Shown here in pieces: positions 7,422-13,846 of a stretch of 13,846 nucleotides of DNA. The notes under the pieces were generated by a model, which searched no databases, was not told where the DNA came from, and saw only the letters and a program-made list of their open reading frames with translations. The stretch's first letter is position 1, and each line of letters opens with the position of its first letter. Origin of the DNA: Fimbriimonadaceae bacterium (lineage in GTDB: Bacteria > Armatimonadota > Fimbriimonadia > Fimbriimonadales > Fimbriimonadaceae); the NCBI GenBank assembly GCA_022842565.1, contig JALHPH010000013.1:1-13846 (forward strand). The letters are read 5' to 3'. The translations under genes were made by a program, and so were the position numbers.

Positions 7422-7955
7422 TTAGCTCTTCTTGCGTCGCTTCAGCACGGCAACAATGCCGAGACCGAGAGCGGTCATGGTGGCAGGCTCTGGAACTGGT
7501 ACTGCCGACACGGTCAGGAAGTAGTTGGCAGTCTCACTGTGGCCGATGCCGTCGAAGTTGCTGTCGCCAAAACCGGTGACGCCAAGGAAGTAGGTTCCGG
7601 TGCTGAGCACGTCGAAAGTGATCGACGAAACGAGGCCGGGGCCGTCGTCGTCGTCCGCTTCGATAAGGGTTCCACCGCCGTCAAAGAGACCCAAGTATGA
7701 GTCAAACGTGGCTGGGTTCACGGGAACTTGAGTGACACTGACGTTCAGCGATTCGCCTGCGAAGAGCATCACGCTGTAGAAGTCGACGTCGCCCGGCGTG
7801 ACCCTACCGATACCGAGGTCGGCAAACGGTGCAGGAGTCATGCGACCGAACGAGTTCGCAGTCGCAGTCGTGTTGTTTGATTCGATTTCAAACACCACGG
7901 CTTGCGCAGCAGCGACTGCCCCGAGCGCCATGAGGATAAGAATTGTTTTTTGCAT
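7422..7955 (-). CDS. Small secreted PEP-CTERM protein with pre-peptidase-like beta domain
   Basis: This is a 177-aa exported protein. From the chosen ATG (7953-7955) it starts MQKTILILMALG and ends the signal region at AAAQA, a good signal-peptidase cleavage site. The start is decided by GGAGG (7965-7969) nine bases upstream; an in-frame ATG at 7977-7979 would put eight polar residues before the signal and has no such site. The mature part is acidic and beta-rich, with DVDFYSVMLFAGESLNV and an Asp run (EADDDDGPG) followed by GTYFLGVTGFGD. This is the pattern of bacterial pre-peptidase C-terminal (PPC-like) calcium-binding beta domains. The tail has VPEPATM, a hydrophobic helix (LGLGIVAVL) and KRRKKS: a canonical PEP-CTERM sorting signal, cut by an exosortase encoded elsewhere. 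A possible -10 (TAGAAT, minus strand, 7995-8000) lies upstream. The role is probably in the cell surface or extracellular matrix. Confidence 0.92.
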   Translation of the reverse strand: MQKTILILMALGAVAAAQAVVFEIESNNTTATANSFGRMTPAPFADLGIGRVTPGDVDFYSVMLFAGESLNVSVTQVPVNPATFDSYLGLFDGGGTLIEADDDDGPGLVSSITFDVLSTGTYFLGVTGFGDSNFDGIGHSETANYFLTVSAVPVPEPATMTALGLGIVAVLKRRKKS

Positions 7956-7964
7956 TAGATTTCC

Positions 7965-7969
7965 CCTCC
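7965..7969 (-). promoter_or_regulatory. Strong ribosome binding site deciding the PEP-CTERM gene start
   Basis: The minus strand reads GGAGG, continuing GG, nine bases before the ATG at 7953-7955. This is the clearest Shine-Dalgarno in the window, and it selects this ATG over the in-frame ATG 24 nt upstream, because the site lies between the two. Confidence 0.85.
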
Positions 7970-8078
7970 AAGAGGGCATTACTGCCCAGGAGAGATTCTA
8001 AAGCAGGAATGAAGCCACGCCGCCTAGCAAATATATGTGGTTTCACTGAAAGCCAGCAAGTTAGCCGGGGGTACCATC

Positions 8079-8083
8079 GGGAG
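8079..8083 (+). promoter_or_regulatory. Ribosome binding site of the transaldolase gene
   Basis: GGGAG lies four bases before the ATG at 8088-8090. The spacing is slightly short, but together with the conserved N terminus MKLFLDT it sets the start here rather than at the in-frame codon at 8037. Confidence 0.6.
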
Positions 8084-8087
8084 CAGA

Positions 8088-8744
8088 ATGAAGCTGTTCC
8101 TTGACACCGGAGATCTCTCAGAAGTCCGCCGCGCCGCCGAATGGGGCGTCCTCGATGGCGTCACAACGAACCCAACGCTGATCGCCAAGAGCGGGAAGGG
8201 ATTCAAGGAGACCGTGCTTGCGATCTGCGAAGCCGTGCCAGGCGGGGCGATTAGCGCCGAAGTAGTGGCGACCGACTATGATTTGATGCTGAAAGAGGCC
8301 CTGGAGATTGCAAGCTGGCACGAGCAAATAGTGGTGAAGGTCCCGCTGATCGAGCCGGGGGTTCGCCTTGTAAGCACCCTGGCAGATCAAGGGATCCGCA
8401 CGAATGTGACCCTGGTCTTCACGGTCACCCAGGCGCTCATGGCAGCCAAGGCTGGCGCGACCTACATCTCAAATTTCGTTGGCCGAGTCGATGACCTCGC
8501 TACCGATGGCATGGCGGCCGTGCAGGAGACGGTGGACATGGTGGACACCTATGGCTTTGAGAGCGAAGTGCTGGTGGCCAGCGTCCGCCATCCGCTGCAC
8601 GTAACTCAGGCCGTTGCGGCCGGCGCTCACGTGGCGACCATGCCGCTCAAAGTAATGGAAATGATGTTTAATCACCCGCTGACCGATATCGGACTTCGGC
8701 GATTCTTGGACGACTGGAACGCTGCCGGCCTGACAATCGGCTAA
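8088..8744 (+). CDS. tal: Transaldolase, short (TalC-like) type
   Basis: Transaldolase moves a dihydroxyacetone unit between sugar phosphates in the non-oxidative pentose phosphate pathway. This 218-aa form belongs to the small transaldolase / fructose-6-phosphate aldolase (FSA) family of TIM barrels. Visible landmarks, numbered from the chosen ATG, are Asp6 in LFLDT, the TTNPTLIAKSG block (26-36), the Schiff-base Lys84 in IVVKVPLI, TNVTLVF (105-111) and FVGRVDD (130-136). Two positions separate the activities in this family: transaldolases have Glu where FSA has Gln59, and Phe where FSA has Tyr131. Here they are Glu58 and Phe130, so transaldolase is favoured over FSA. The usual SPFVGR reads SNFVGR. 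The stop codon overlaps that of the convergent small membrane protein. Confidence 0.95.
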   Translation: MKLFLDTGDLSEVRRAAEWGVLDGVTTNPTLIAKSGKGFKETVLAICEAVPGGAISAEVVATDYDLMLKEALEIASWHEQIVVKVPLIEPGVRLVSTLADQGIRTNVTLVFTVTQALMAAKAGATYISNFVGRVDDLATDGMAAVQETVDMVDTYGFESEVLVASVRHPLHVTQAVAAGAHVATMPLKVMEMMFNHPLTDIGLRRFLDDWNAAGLTIG

Positions 8745-9028
8745 GGGACTTGCTGTTGCCGCTGGCCCAGCAAAGCGTCAGTCGGATCGTTGCGTTGGGC
8801 CAGTTGCATGGTGTCCATTTGGATTTGCATCTGGTTCACTTTGTCGCGGAGCTGGGCAGATTCATAGCGCAACACTTGTAATTCCTGAAGCAGAGCAGGC
8901 CCACCTTGTTGGTCGCGCATCAGCTCGGCCATCTTTCGTTGGTGCGACGTTAGGATCGCCACAATGGGGATGCCAAAGACGAAAGCCACTGCCACAAGAG
9001 GAATCAGCGCTTCAAGGAAGTTTTCCAC
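8741..9028 (-). CDS. Single-pass membrane protein with cytoplasmic coiled coil (PspB-like architecture)
   Basis: This 95-aa protein starts with GTG (9026-9028). Residues 6-27 form one hydrophobic segment (LEALIPLVAVAFVFGIPIVA region). Then come a basic turn (HQRK, 29-32) and a Gln/Leu-rich amphipathic stretch, about 45-78, with heptad-like hydrophobics suggesting a coiled coil. The tail is Gln-rich. This layout matches phage-shock PspB-type proteins, but the similarity is architectural only. It lies 40 nt downstream of fliD with no terminator between, so the two are probably cotranscribed. This is where the chaperone genes fliS or fliT often sit, but FliS and FliT are soluble, so it is not an obvious replacement. 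No convincing SD precedes the GTG. Its stop TAG shares three bases with the transaldolase stop TAA. Confidence 0.72.
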   Translation of the reverse strand: MENFLEALIPLVAVAFVFGIPIVAILTSHQRKMAELMRDQQGGPALLQELQVLRYESAQLRDKVNQMQIQMDTMQLAQRNDPTDALLGQRQQQVP

Positions 9029-9068
9029 CGCCGTAGTTTATCGCAAACCCTGCGGGAGTGATGGGGCT

Positions 9069-11285
9069 TTAGTTTCGCAGCATCGCCTGCATTCGCTGCT
9101 GCTGGCTTTGCGCGGCTTGGATGGCCGATTCCATGGCTGCAAAGCGTTTGCGTAGGCTCTGCTCTTTCTCAAGCGCACGCTCGTTCACCCGCTTGACTTG
9201 CGCTTCAAGCTCCTTGATCTGAGTATCGAGCGCCTGATCACTGGTTTGAATCAAGCCCGACTCAGCATCGAGGAACGAATTGAGGTCCTTTTGGAGCAGT
9301 CCGCTGATGCCAGTCGTAAACCGCATGCTGCCGATGTTCCCGGTGTTGGTACCCGTATACTGAACTTGGAGACCTTCCGAATCGCCAGAGCTGCTGAGCA
9401 AGAACTGGCCTGAGCCAGTCGCCGCGACGCCGTTGATGGTGCCGACTATGTCGGTGCCATCCACTTTGGTGGCTTCGTTGACCAAGCCGATGCCTGTGGT
9501 GTCCGCCGAGGCAGAATAGTTGCTGGTGACCGTGAAATTACCGCCCGTTCCCCAACGCTTGCTCTCGATCTTGAGCTTTCCGCCCTCGATGCTGGCTTCG
9601 ACAAGGTCTTTCAGCTTCGAATCGCCTTTGATTTTGTTGACGACGTCGGTGAGAGACTCGCCTGCGCTGATGGAAAGTTGGTAACCCGCCGAGCCGAAGG
9701 AGTTGCCGGCGAATGTGAGGATTTCGCCGCCTCGGTTGTTGCTTGTCGGCGCTACCATGCCGGTGGTTTTGCCTTTGGTCGCGAGGGCCGTGATGTTGAC
9801 ATCGTAGCCACCCACTCCAGAGGCGTTGGTCTTGTTGCCGCTGCTCACAAAAGTCAACTCTTCAACGGCGGAGGTGCCGCGTGCTTTGAAAAGATCAGCA
9901 ACAGCTTGAGAATCGTCTGCTAGTGCGTCCTTGAACATCGTCTCATCAAGCGTGAGTTCACCCTTATCCGAGAGTCCGAAGCCGATTTGTGTCAGGTTTT
10001 TGAACGCGCCGGGAAGGTTGTTGATTTGCGAGAAGATCGAGACACCAACCGACGACGTAAACTGCCCCGCGACCGCGTCGCCAAAGAGGATTCCTGATTC
10101 AAAAGTGTCGGAATTGAACTTACTATTATTGTTGACGAAGCCGATTGCGTTGTTGTAGGCTGTGACGAGCCCCTTCACTGTCTTGACAACCGCTTCAGGG
10201 TCCTTGGTCACTGAAATGGTCGTTTCCTTGTCGGGATCGGCCTTGAGCAGCGTGAGGGTTGCTCCCTGCACGACTTCTTTCAGTTCATTCGTTGCGCTTG
10301 AAAGCGAAATGCCATCGACTTCAAAGAGCGCGTCGCGGGCCGCAACTAACTCGGTTGGATTGCTCAGGACGCCAATTTTGGTCAGGAAACCATCGGGATC
10401 GTCGAAGGAGAGGGCGGCCGCTTCGTCCAAGACGAGCCGCGACTTTGTGGTGCCATTTTCGACGAATGTCTCGACAGACGCACTGATGCCGTTACCCGAG
10501 AGTTCGTTGGCAAGGTCGTTCAGCGAGAGCGACGCGTCAAAGGCAAAAACACTCCCGTTAATCGTGAAATCGTAGGTCCCTGCGGTCACGCCAAACGAGG
10601 ACGTAAGCGGCGCGTCAGGATTCACAGCACCGGCGCTCTTGACATCGGTGCCGGACAAGTTGCCAAAGCCCTTGACGAGGCCAAGTTTGGCTGCGACACT
10701 GGTGAGCCCTGTATTGGCGCTTAGATCAATCGCGTTTTCGAGTCCGGACTCTTTGCTGGTCAGCGTCAGATACGCCTTGTTCGTTCCGCCATTCACCACG
10801 GACGCCTGAACGTTGGCATCTGCAGAGTTGATTTCGGCGGCGATTTCGTTGAGCGAATCTGTCGCCCCTACAGTGATCGTCTTGCCATTGATTTTGAGGT
10901 CGCCTGCGAAGCCGAGATCGCTCGTTGGGTTTGCGAGAGCTCGAGAAGAGATCTTGTGGGCGCTGGCCAACTGGGTGACCTTCAGCTTGTAGATTCCCTC
11001 GGGTGCTCCAGCGGTTGACGATATACCAATGGCGGCGGTATCCGAACTCGTGGCTTGAGTGGGATCGAACGCGCCTGTGAAATTAAAACTGTTGATGGCA
11101 GTATTCAGGGCCTGCATTTGGCTACGGAATTGGCCGTATGCGCCACGCTGCACTTCAAGCTGAGCTTGGCGGCGCTGCAAGCGCGTGGCTGCGCCTCGCT
11201 CCAGATTGACCAACTGCGAAATGATGGAGTTGGTGTCAAGACCGCTTGCGAGTCCCGAAAAATTGATGCCCGAGCTACTTGCCAT
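9069..11285 (-). CDS. fliD: Flagellar filament cap protein FliD (hook-associated protein 2)
   Basis: FliD forms the cap at the growing flagellar tip and folds exported flagellin into the filament. The ATG at 11283-11285 gives 738 aa starting MASSSGINFSGLASGLD, the classic FliD N terminus, with GGGGA-type purines nine bases upstream; the 31 extra codons further upstream are not FliD-like. FliD_N covers about 8-108. Hook-IN-like modules are at about 127-180 (INGKTITVGATDSLNEIAAE), about 236-290 (INGSVFAFDASLSLNDLANE) and about 519-590 (AGESLTDVVNKIKGD). FliD_C starts near 320 and is interrupted after about 470 by a segment of roughly 180 residues, which includes the GTINGVAATGSGQ block (615-627). 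It resumes at about 655 with the coiled-coil D0 helix to the C terminus. E. coli FliD is about 470 aa, so this is a large, multi-domain form. It has no signal peptide, as expected for type III export. Confidence 0.96.
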   Translation of the reverse strand: MASSSGINFSGLASGLDTNSIISQLVNLERGAATRLQRRQAQLEVQRGAYGQFRSQMQALNTAINSFNFTGAFDPTQATSSDTAAIGISSTAGAPEGIYKLKVTQLASAHKISSRALANPTSDLGFAGDLKINGKTITVGATDSLNEIAAEINSADANVQASVVNGGTNKAYLTLTSKESGLENAIDLSANTGLTSVAAKLGLVKGFGNLSGTDVKSAGAVNPDAPLTSSFGVTAGTYDFTINGSVFAFDASLSLNDLANELSGNGISASVETFVENGTTKSRLVLDEAAALSFDDPDGFLTKIGVLSNPTELVAARDALFEVDGISLSSATNELKEVVQGATLTLLKADPDKETTISVTKDPEAVVKTVKGLVTAYNNAIGFVNNNSKFNSDTFESGILFGDAVAGQFTSSVGVSIFSQINNLPGAFKNLTQIGFGLSDKGELTLDETMFKDALADDSQAVADLFKARGTSAVEELTFVSSGNKTNASGVGGYDVNITALATKGKTTGMVAPTSNNRGGEILTFAGNSFGSAGYQLSISAGESLTDVVNKIKGDSKLKDLVEASIEGGKLKIESKRWGTGGNFTVTSNYSASADTTGIGLVNEATKVDGTDIVGTINGVAATGSGQFLLSSSGDSEGLQVQYTGTNTGNIGSMRFTTGISGLLQKDLNSFLDAESGLIQTSDQALDTQIKELEAQVKRVNERALEKEQSLRKRFAAMESAIQAAQSQQQRMQAMLRN

Positions 11286-11332
11286 TGTGTCGAATCCCCA
11301 TGGAGGTGTTCCATGAATTGCGTCAAAAGTAA

Positions 11333-11359
11333 TTATCGGATGAGGCCCGATAAAAGATA
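11333..11359 (-). promoter_or_regulatory. Possible sigma-28 (FliA-type) promoter for fliD
   Basis: The minus strand has TCCGATAA (11333-11340), 7 of 8 matches to the flagellar sigma-28 -10 box GCCGATAA. Exactly 11 bases upstream is TATCTTTT (11352-11359), 5 of 8 to TAAAGTTT. It starts within the U-tract of the upstream terminator and would give a leader of about 40 nt. The -35 is weak. A TTGACG also lies downstream (about 11321-11327) without a fitting -10. Confidence 0.35.
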
Positions 11360-11386
11360 AGGGCCCAGCCGAAGCCAAGCCCTATC
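11350..11386 (-). terminator. Intrinsic terminator after the HDOD gene
   Basis: On the minus strand GATAGGGCTTGGC (11386-11374) folds back on GCTGGGCCCTTATC (11369-11356), with a TTCG tetraloop at 11373-11370, one bulged base and three G-U pairs. TTTTA follows (11355-11351). This is the strongest hairpin-plus-U-tract in the window and separates the cheA-HDOD transcript from fliD. Confidence 0.85.
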
Positions 11387-11422
11387 CCATCCCTAATCGC
11401 AAAGGTCTTTGAAGTCTTGTCT

Positions 11423-12298
11423 TTAGTCCATGCCGCCGATGAGCTGCACGGCTTGGTCCACCTTCTCTTTCACGGCCTGGATAAGCCAGGTGTACTCCTC
11501 ATCCGAGAAGTTCAGCCATTCGCGGACGATAGGATCGATTCCGTAGCCCTCGGTGACGTTGTCGGGGCTGATGGCGGCGTAAGCTAAGCGCTTGGCTGCG
11601 TGCACCGAGTAGAGCGCGGGTGTTGGGTCACCGCCGAAGGGTCCCTCGTGCCGCCCTACGATGAGAACCAGGTTCTCTGGAAGCTTCCACTTGGCCAGCA
11701 ATTGCTGACCGACATTGGCGTGGGTGATGCCGAGTCGGAGCATTTCGACATCGGACAACCATGCCTTCGTGTTCTCAGCTTCTTCGAGCACCGAAAGATA
11801 GCTGCGCTGAAGTGTGCTGAGCATGAAGAGCGAGCCGACATTCTGCATGAGGCCGCCCACAAAAGCGAGCTCTTGGTCTTTGGCATCGATGCGCTTGTGC
11901 TTAGCGATGAGCTGAGCACCGCTGGCCGCGCCAAAAGCGATCTCCCAAAGACGGGTTTGGTGGTCCTTTGCCTTGGTGCCAATCGCTTGGAATTGCGACA
12001 TCATGCTGATGGAGAGCACAAGGTTACGGACTTGGGTGTAACCCAAAATAACAACGGCCTGCGCCAAGCTGCTGACCTGACCCGATAGCCCGAAGTAGGC
12101 GCTGTTCACCACGCGCAGCAGCTTTGAGGAGACTGCTTGATCGGTTCGGATCAAGCGCTCCAGCTCGTTGATGGTTCCGGCGTCGGCGTCCTCGGTGATC
12201 TGCATCACACGAACGATCACGCTCGGGAGTGGCGGAAGCTCCTGGGTCGCTTTTTTCAGCGCGTCCTGAATCAGTTGGGGATTAAGTTGAAATGCCAT
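11423..12298 (-). CDS. HDOD domain signalling protein
   Basis: This is a 291-aa stand-alone HDOD protein. HDOD domains are relatives of HD phosphohydrolases that lack the metal ligands and act as signalling or scaffold modules, in several bacteria linked to chemotaxis, motility or cyclic-di-GMP. The domain spans about 17-215: ELPPLPSVIVRVMQI (20-34), a DQAVSSKLLRVVNSAYFG block (53-70), VVILGYTQVRNLVLS (82-96) and FVGGLMQNVGSLFML (146-160). In the last, the position of the HD pair of true hydrolases reads QN. The C-terminal part (about 216-291) is helical. The ATG at 12296-12298 is chosen because the 55 codons further upstream lie inside cheA in another frame and look non-coding. The gap to cheA is 22 nt with only a distant AGGA, so the two genes form one transcription unit ended by the hairpin near 11370. 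Confidence 0.92.
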   Translation of the reverse strand: MAFQLNPQLIQDALKKATQELPPLPSVIVRVMQITEDADAGTINELERLIRTDQAVSSKLLRVVNSAYFGLSGQVSSLAQAVVILGYTQVRNLVLSISMMSQFQAIGTKAKDHQTRLWEIAFGAASGAQLIAKHKRIDAKDQELAFVGGLMQNVGSLFMLSTLQRSYLSVLEEAENTKAWLSDVEMLRLGITHANVGQQLLAKWKLPENLVLIVGRHEGPFGGDPTPALYSVHAAKRLAYAAISPDNVTEGYGIDPIVREWLNFSDEEYTWLIQAVKEKVDQAVQLIGGMD

Positions 12299-12320
12299 TT
12301 GCGTGTGTATTGAGGTCCTT

Positions 12321-13846
12321 TTAAGCTGCTTTCGGTTTGGCAATAATGCCGCTGATATCGAGAATGAGGGCGACGTTTCCGTCTCCCAGGATCGTTGCGC
12401 CACTGATTCCAGGCACGTCGCCGCAGAACCGACTAAGAGATTTGATGACGACTTCGCGCTCACCGATCAAACGGTCAACGACGATGCCCACTCTTTGTTC
12501 TGCGAGTCCCACGATTACTACATAGGATTGGCTTCCCTGCGCCACTGCTTGAGGGGTATTTTCATTAGTGAAGATATTCCGCATGCGAACCAGCGGGGTG
12601 GTAATTCCACGGATGACGACCACCTCATGGCGGTTGACCGTTTGAATGCCCGACTGGCTCACCAAAAGGGTCTCAATCACGCTTCCGAGCGGGATCACAT
12701 AGACTGCTTCCTCGACGCTGACCAGCAGCCCGCGAATGATGGCGAGCGTCAGCGGCAGGCGTAGCGTGGTTCGAGTTCCCTCGCCCAAAGTGGTCTCAAG
12801 ATCGATGATGCCGCCGAGCTTCTGGAGGTTGGAGCGAACGATGTCCATACCTACTCCTCGACCGGAAACTTCACTGACTTCTGCGGCAGTACTGAGGCCG
12901 CTCGCAAAGATCAGCTGTAGGGCTTCCTTGTCGCTCATCCGTTCAGCCGCATCGGCGGTTACCAAGCCGTTTTCAATCGCCTTCTTGCGAACGCGATCAA
13001 CGTTGATGCCGCGACCATCATCGACGATCTCGATGACAATATGGTTTTCCTGGTGCCGGGCACTCAGGCGAATAACGCCCTGGGCTGGCTTTCCGGCGGC
13101 GGTACGCTGCTCCGGAGTTTCCAAGCCGTGGTCCAAGCTGTTTCGCAGGATATGGAGAAGCGGGTCGCCGATGACCTCGATGACGCTACGGTCCAGCTCG
13201 GTTTCGCCGCCGGTGAGTTCGAGACGTACGTCTTTATCCAGCTTTTGAGCAAGATCACGAATGACGCGCGGGAAGCGATTGAACACGCTCTCAATCGGCA
13301 TCATACGGGCCTTCATGATCTGGTCCTGAAGGTCGCTGGTGATGCGGTGAATGTGCCCAACCGTTTCGGTCAGCGCTTCGATGTTCTCGTCTTGGAACCG
13401 GTTCGAGAGGTCACTTCCGATTTGGGCGATGCGCGTTCGGTCGATGACCAATTCACCGACCAGGTTCATCAGGTTGTCGAGCCGAGTGACATCGACACGC
13501 ACGGTTTGACCGGAATCGGTGCGTTTGGCCGCTTGGCTTGCTGGCTGCGCGGGGTTCGCGGCAGCAGTGGCAGCGCGCGCTTCTGCGTTGGCAGGCGCTT
13601 GCGGTTTGGTCTCAGCCGTAGTTGCCTCTGTGGCTTGGGCGGCAATAGGGGTGATCACGCACTCTGCGATCTCTGAAATTGAACTGAGTCGCTCCTTGAG
13701 CAGTGCCAAGTCCTCGTCCCAATAGAATGCCAACTCAAACTCCAGCTCAAATTTCTCTTCTTCCAGCTCTTCTGGGCAGGGGATGGTGATGAGAACTTCG
13801 CCGTGCTTCTCGATCTCGGTGAGGCTCATAAACGCCCGCACGTACT
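12321..13846 (-). CDS. cheA: Chemotaxis sensor histidine kinase CheA (5' end outside window)
   Basis: CheA autophosphorylates in response to chemoreceptors and passes phosphate to CheY and CheB. Residues are counted from a GTG at 13841, which I do not take as the start. P2 lies at about 1-65; VRAFMSLTEIEKHGEVL and EELEEEKFE match the CheY-binding P2 fold from its second element onward, so strand 1 and the whole Hpt (P1) domain with its phospho-His must lie beyond the edge. An Ala/Pro/Thr/Glu linker covers about 66-108. P3 dimerisation starts at VRVDVTRLDNLMNLVGEL (114-131). The P4 ATPase has N-box HILRNSLDHG (230-239, Asn234), DDGRG (274-278), GRGVGMD (327-333) and GEGTRTTLRLPL (353-364). The P5 CheW-like domain runs from about 370 to 500. 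The kinase core is intact. HDOD follows 22 nt downstream; no cheW or cheY is in view. Confidence 0.96.
   Translation of the reverse strand, partial: YVRAFMSLTEIEKHGEVLITIPCPEELEEEKFELEFELAFYWDEDLALLKERLSSISEIAECVITPIAAQATEATTAETKPQAPANAEARAATAAANPAQPASQAAKRTDSGQTVRVDVTRLDNLMNLVGELVIDRTRIAQIGSDLSNRFQDENIEALTETVGHIHRITSDLQDQIMKARMMPIESVFNRFPRVIRDLAQKLDKDVRLELTGGETELDRSVIEVIGDPLLHILRNSLDHGLETPEQRTAAGKPAQGVIRLSARHQENHIVIEIVDDGRGINVDRVRKKAIENGLVTADAAERMSDKEALQLIFASGLSTAAEVSEVSGRGVGMDIVRSNLQKLGGIIDLETTLGEGTRTTLRLPLTLAIIRGLLVSVEEAVYVIPLGSVIETLLVSQSGIQTVNRHEVVVIRGITTPLVRMRNIFTNENTPQAVAQGSQSYVVIVGLAEQRVGIVVDRLIGEREVVIKSLSRFCGDVPGISGATILGDGNVALILDISGIIAKPKAA

Noticed and set aside
8037..8087. N-terminal extension of the transaldolase
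   Set aside because: Transaldolases of this family start directly with the MKLFLDT strand, and a GGGAG site precedes that ATG.
11346..11353. Plus-strand CCCGATAA resembling a sigma-28 -10 box
   Set aside because: No gene follows on the plus strand here; it is part of the GC-rich stretch next to the terminator.
11286..11378. N-terminal extension of fliD
   Set aside because: It runs through the HDOD terminator hairpin, and FliD proteins begin at the MASSSGINFSGLASGLD-type sequence.
12299..12463. N-terminal extension of the HDOD gene
   Set aside because: The extra 55 codons overlap the cheA C terminus in another frame; the conserved HDOD sequence begins about 20 residues after the ATG at 12298.
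13041..13676. 211-aa plus-strand open frame opposite cheA
   Set aside because: Antisense shadow of the conserved cheA P3/P4 coding region; low-complexity Val/Arg/Gly translation with no family pattern.
13839..13841. GTG as the true cheA start
   Set aside because: It lies inside the P2 domain; strand 1 of P2 and the Hpt domain would be missing, so the gene must continue past the window edge.
1..13846. Phage, insertion sequence, CRISPR array, toxin-antitoxin or tRNA signals
   Set aside because: No transposase, integrase, direct-repeat array or cloverleaf pattern was seen; every sizeable stretch is covered by a housekeeping, motility or hypothetical gene.

Overview
The window holds ordinary bacterial chromosomal genes at moderately high GC, with short intergenic gaps and no phage, IS, CRISPR, tRNA or rRNA signal. 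A small secreted protein with a PEP-CTERM tail, together with flagellar (FliD) and chemotaxis (CheA) genes, central metabolism and frequent absence of a Shine-Dalgarno (SD) sequence, fits a flagellated Gram-negative-type bacterium that has an exosortase system. My best guess is the Armatimonadota (Fimbriimonadales-like). That placement rests on pattern recognition, not on a search.

Left part (1-4062). The 3' end of an MmgE/PrpD-family dehydratase gene (1-498, +) converges, with a 3-bp gap, on a tightly packed minus-strand operon. The operon is clpB (4062->1465), then a three-helix membrane protein whose start overlaps the clpB stop by 4 nt, then a 188-aa protein that looks like two fused dimeric alpha/beta-barrel (ABM-like) modules and overlaps the membrane gene by 35 nt. 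A TATAAT box and a partial HspR-operator-like (HAIR) repeat lie directly upstream of clpB, whose leader has no SD.

Middle (4063-8744). An unrecognised, probably exported, beta-rich 223-aa protein (+) overlaps the 3' end of mnmE (tRNA-modification GTPase, -) by 26 nt. mnmE is divergent, by only 28 bp, from an MFS transporter (+). The transporter shares a bidirectional hairpin terminator with a PEP-CTERM secreted protein (-), which is divergent from a short-type transaldolase (+).

Right part (8741-13846). All genes here are on the minus strand and concern motility and signalling. The order of transcription is cheA (cut by the window edge before its Hpt domain), a stand-alone HDOD protein 22 nt downstream, a strong UUCG-loop terminator, then fliD (large, 738 aa, three hook-IN-like modules) preceded by a possible sigma-28 promoter, and finally a GTG-started 95-aa single-pass membrane/coiled-coil protein where fliS/fliT often lie.

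I found no convincing new multi-gene system. The items most worth a second look are the clpB-linked pair of uncharacterised genes, the HAIR-like element, the small membrane protein behind fliD, and the cheA-HDOD pairing.
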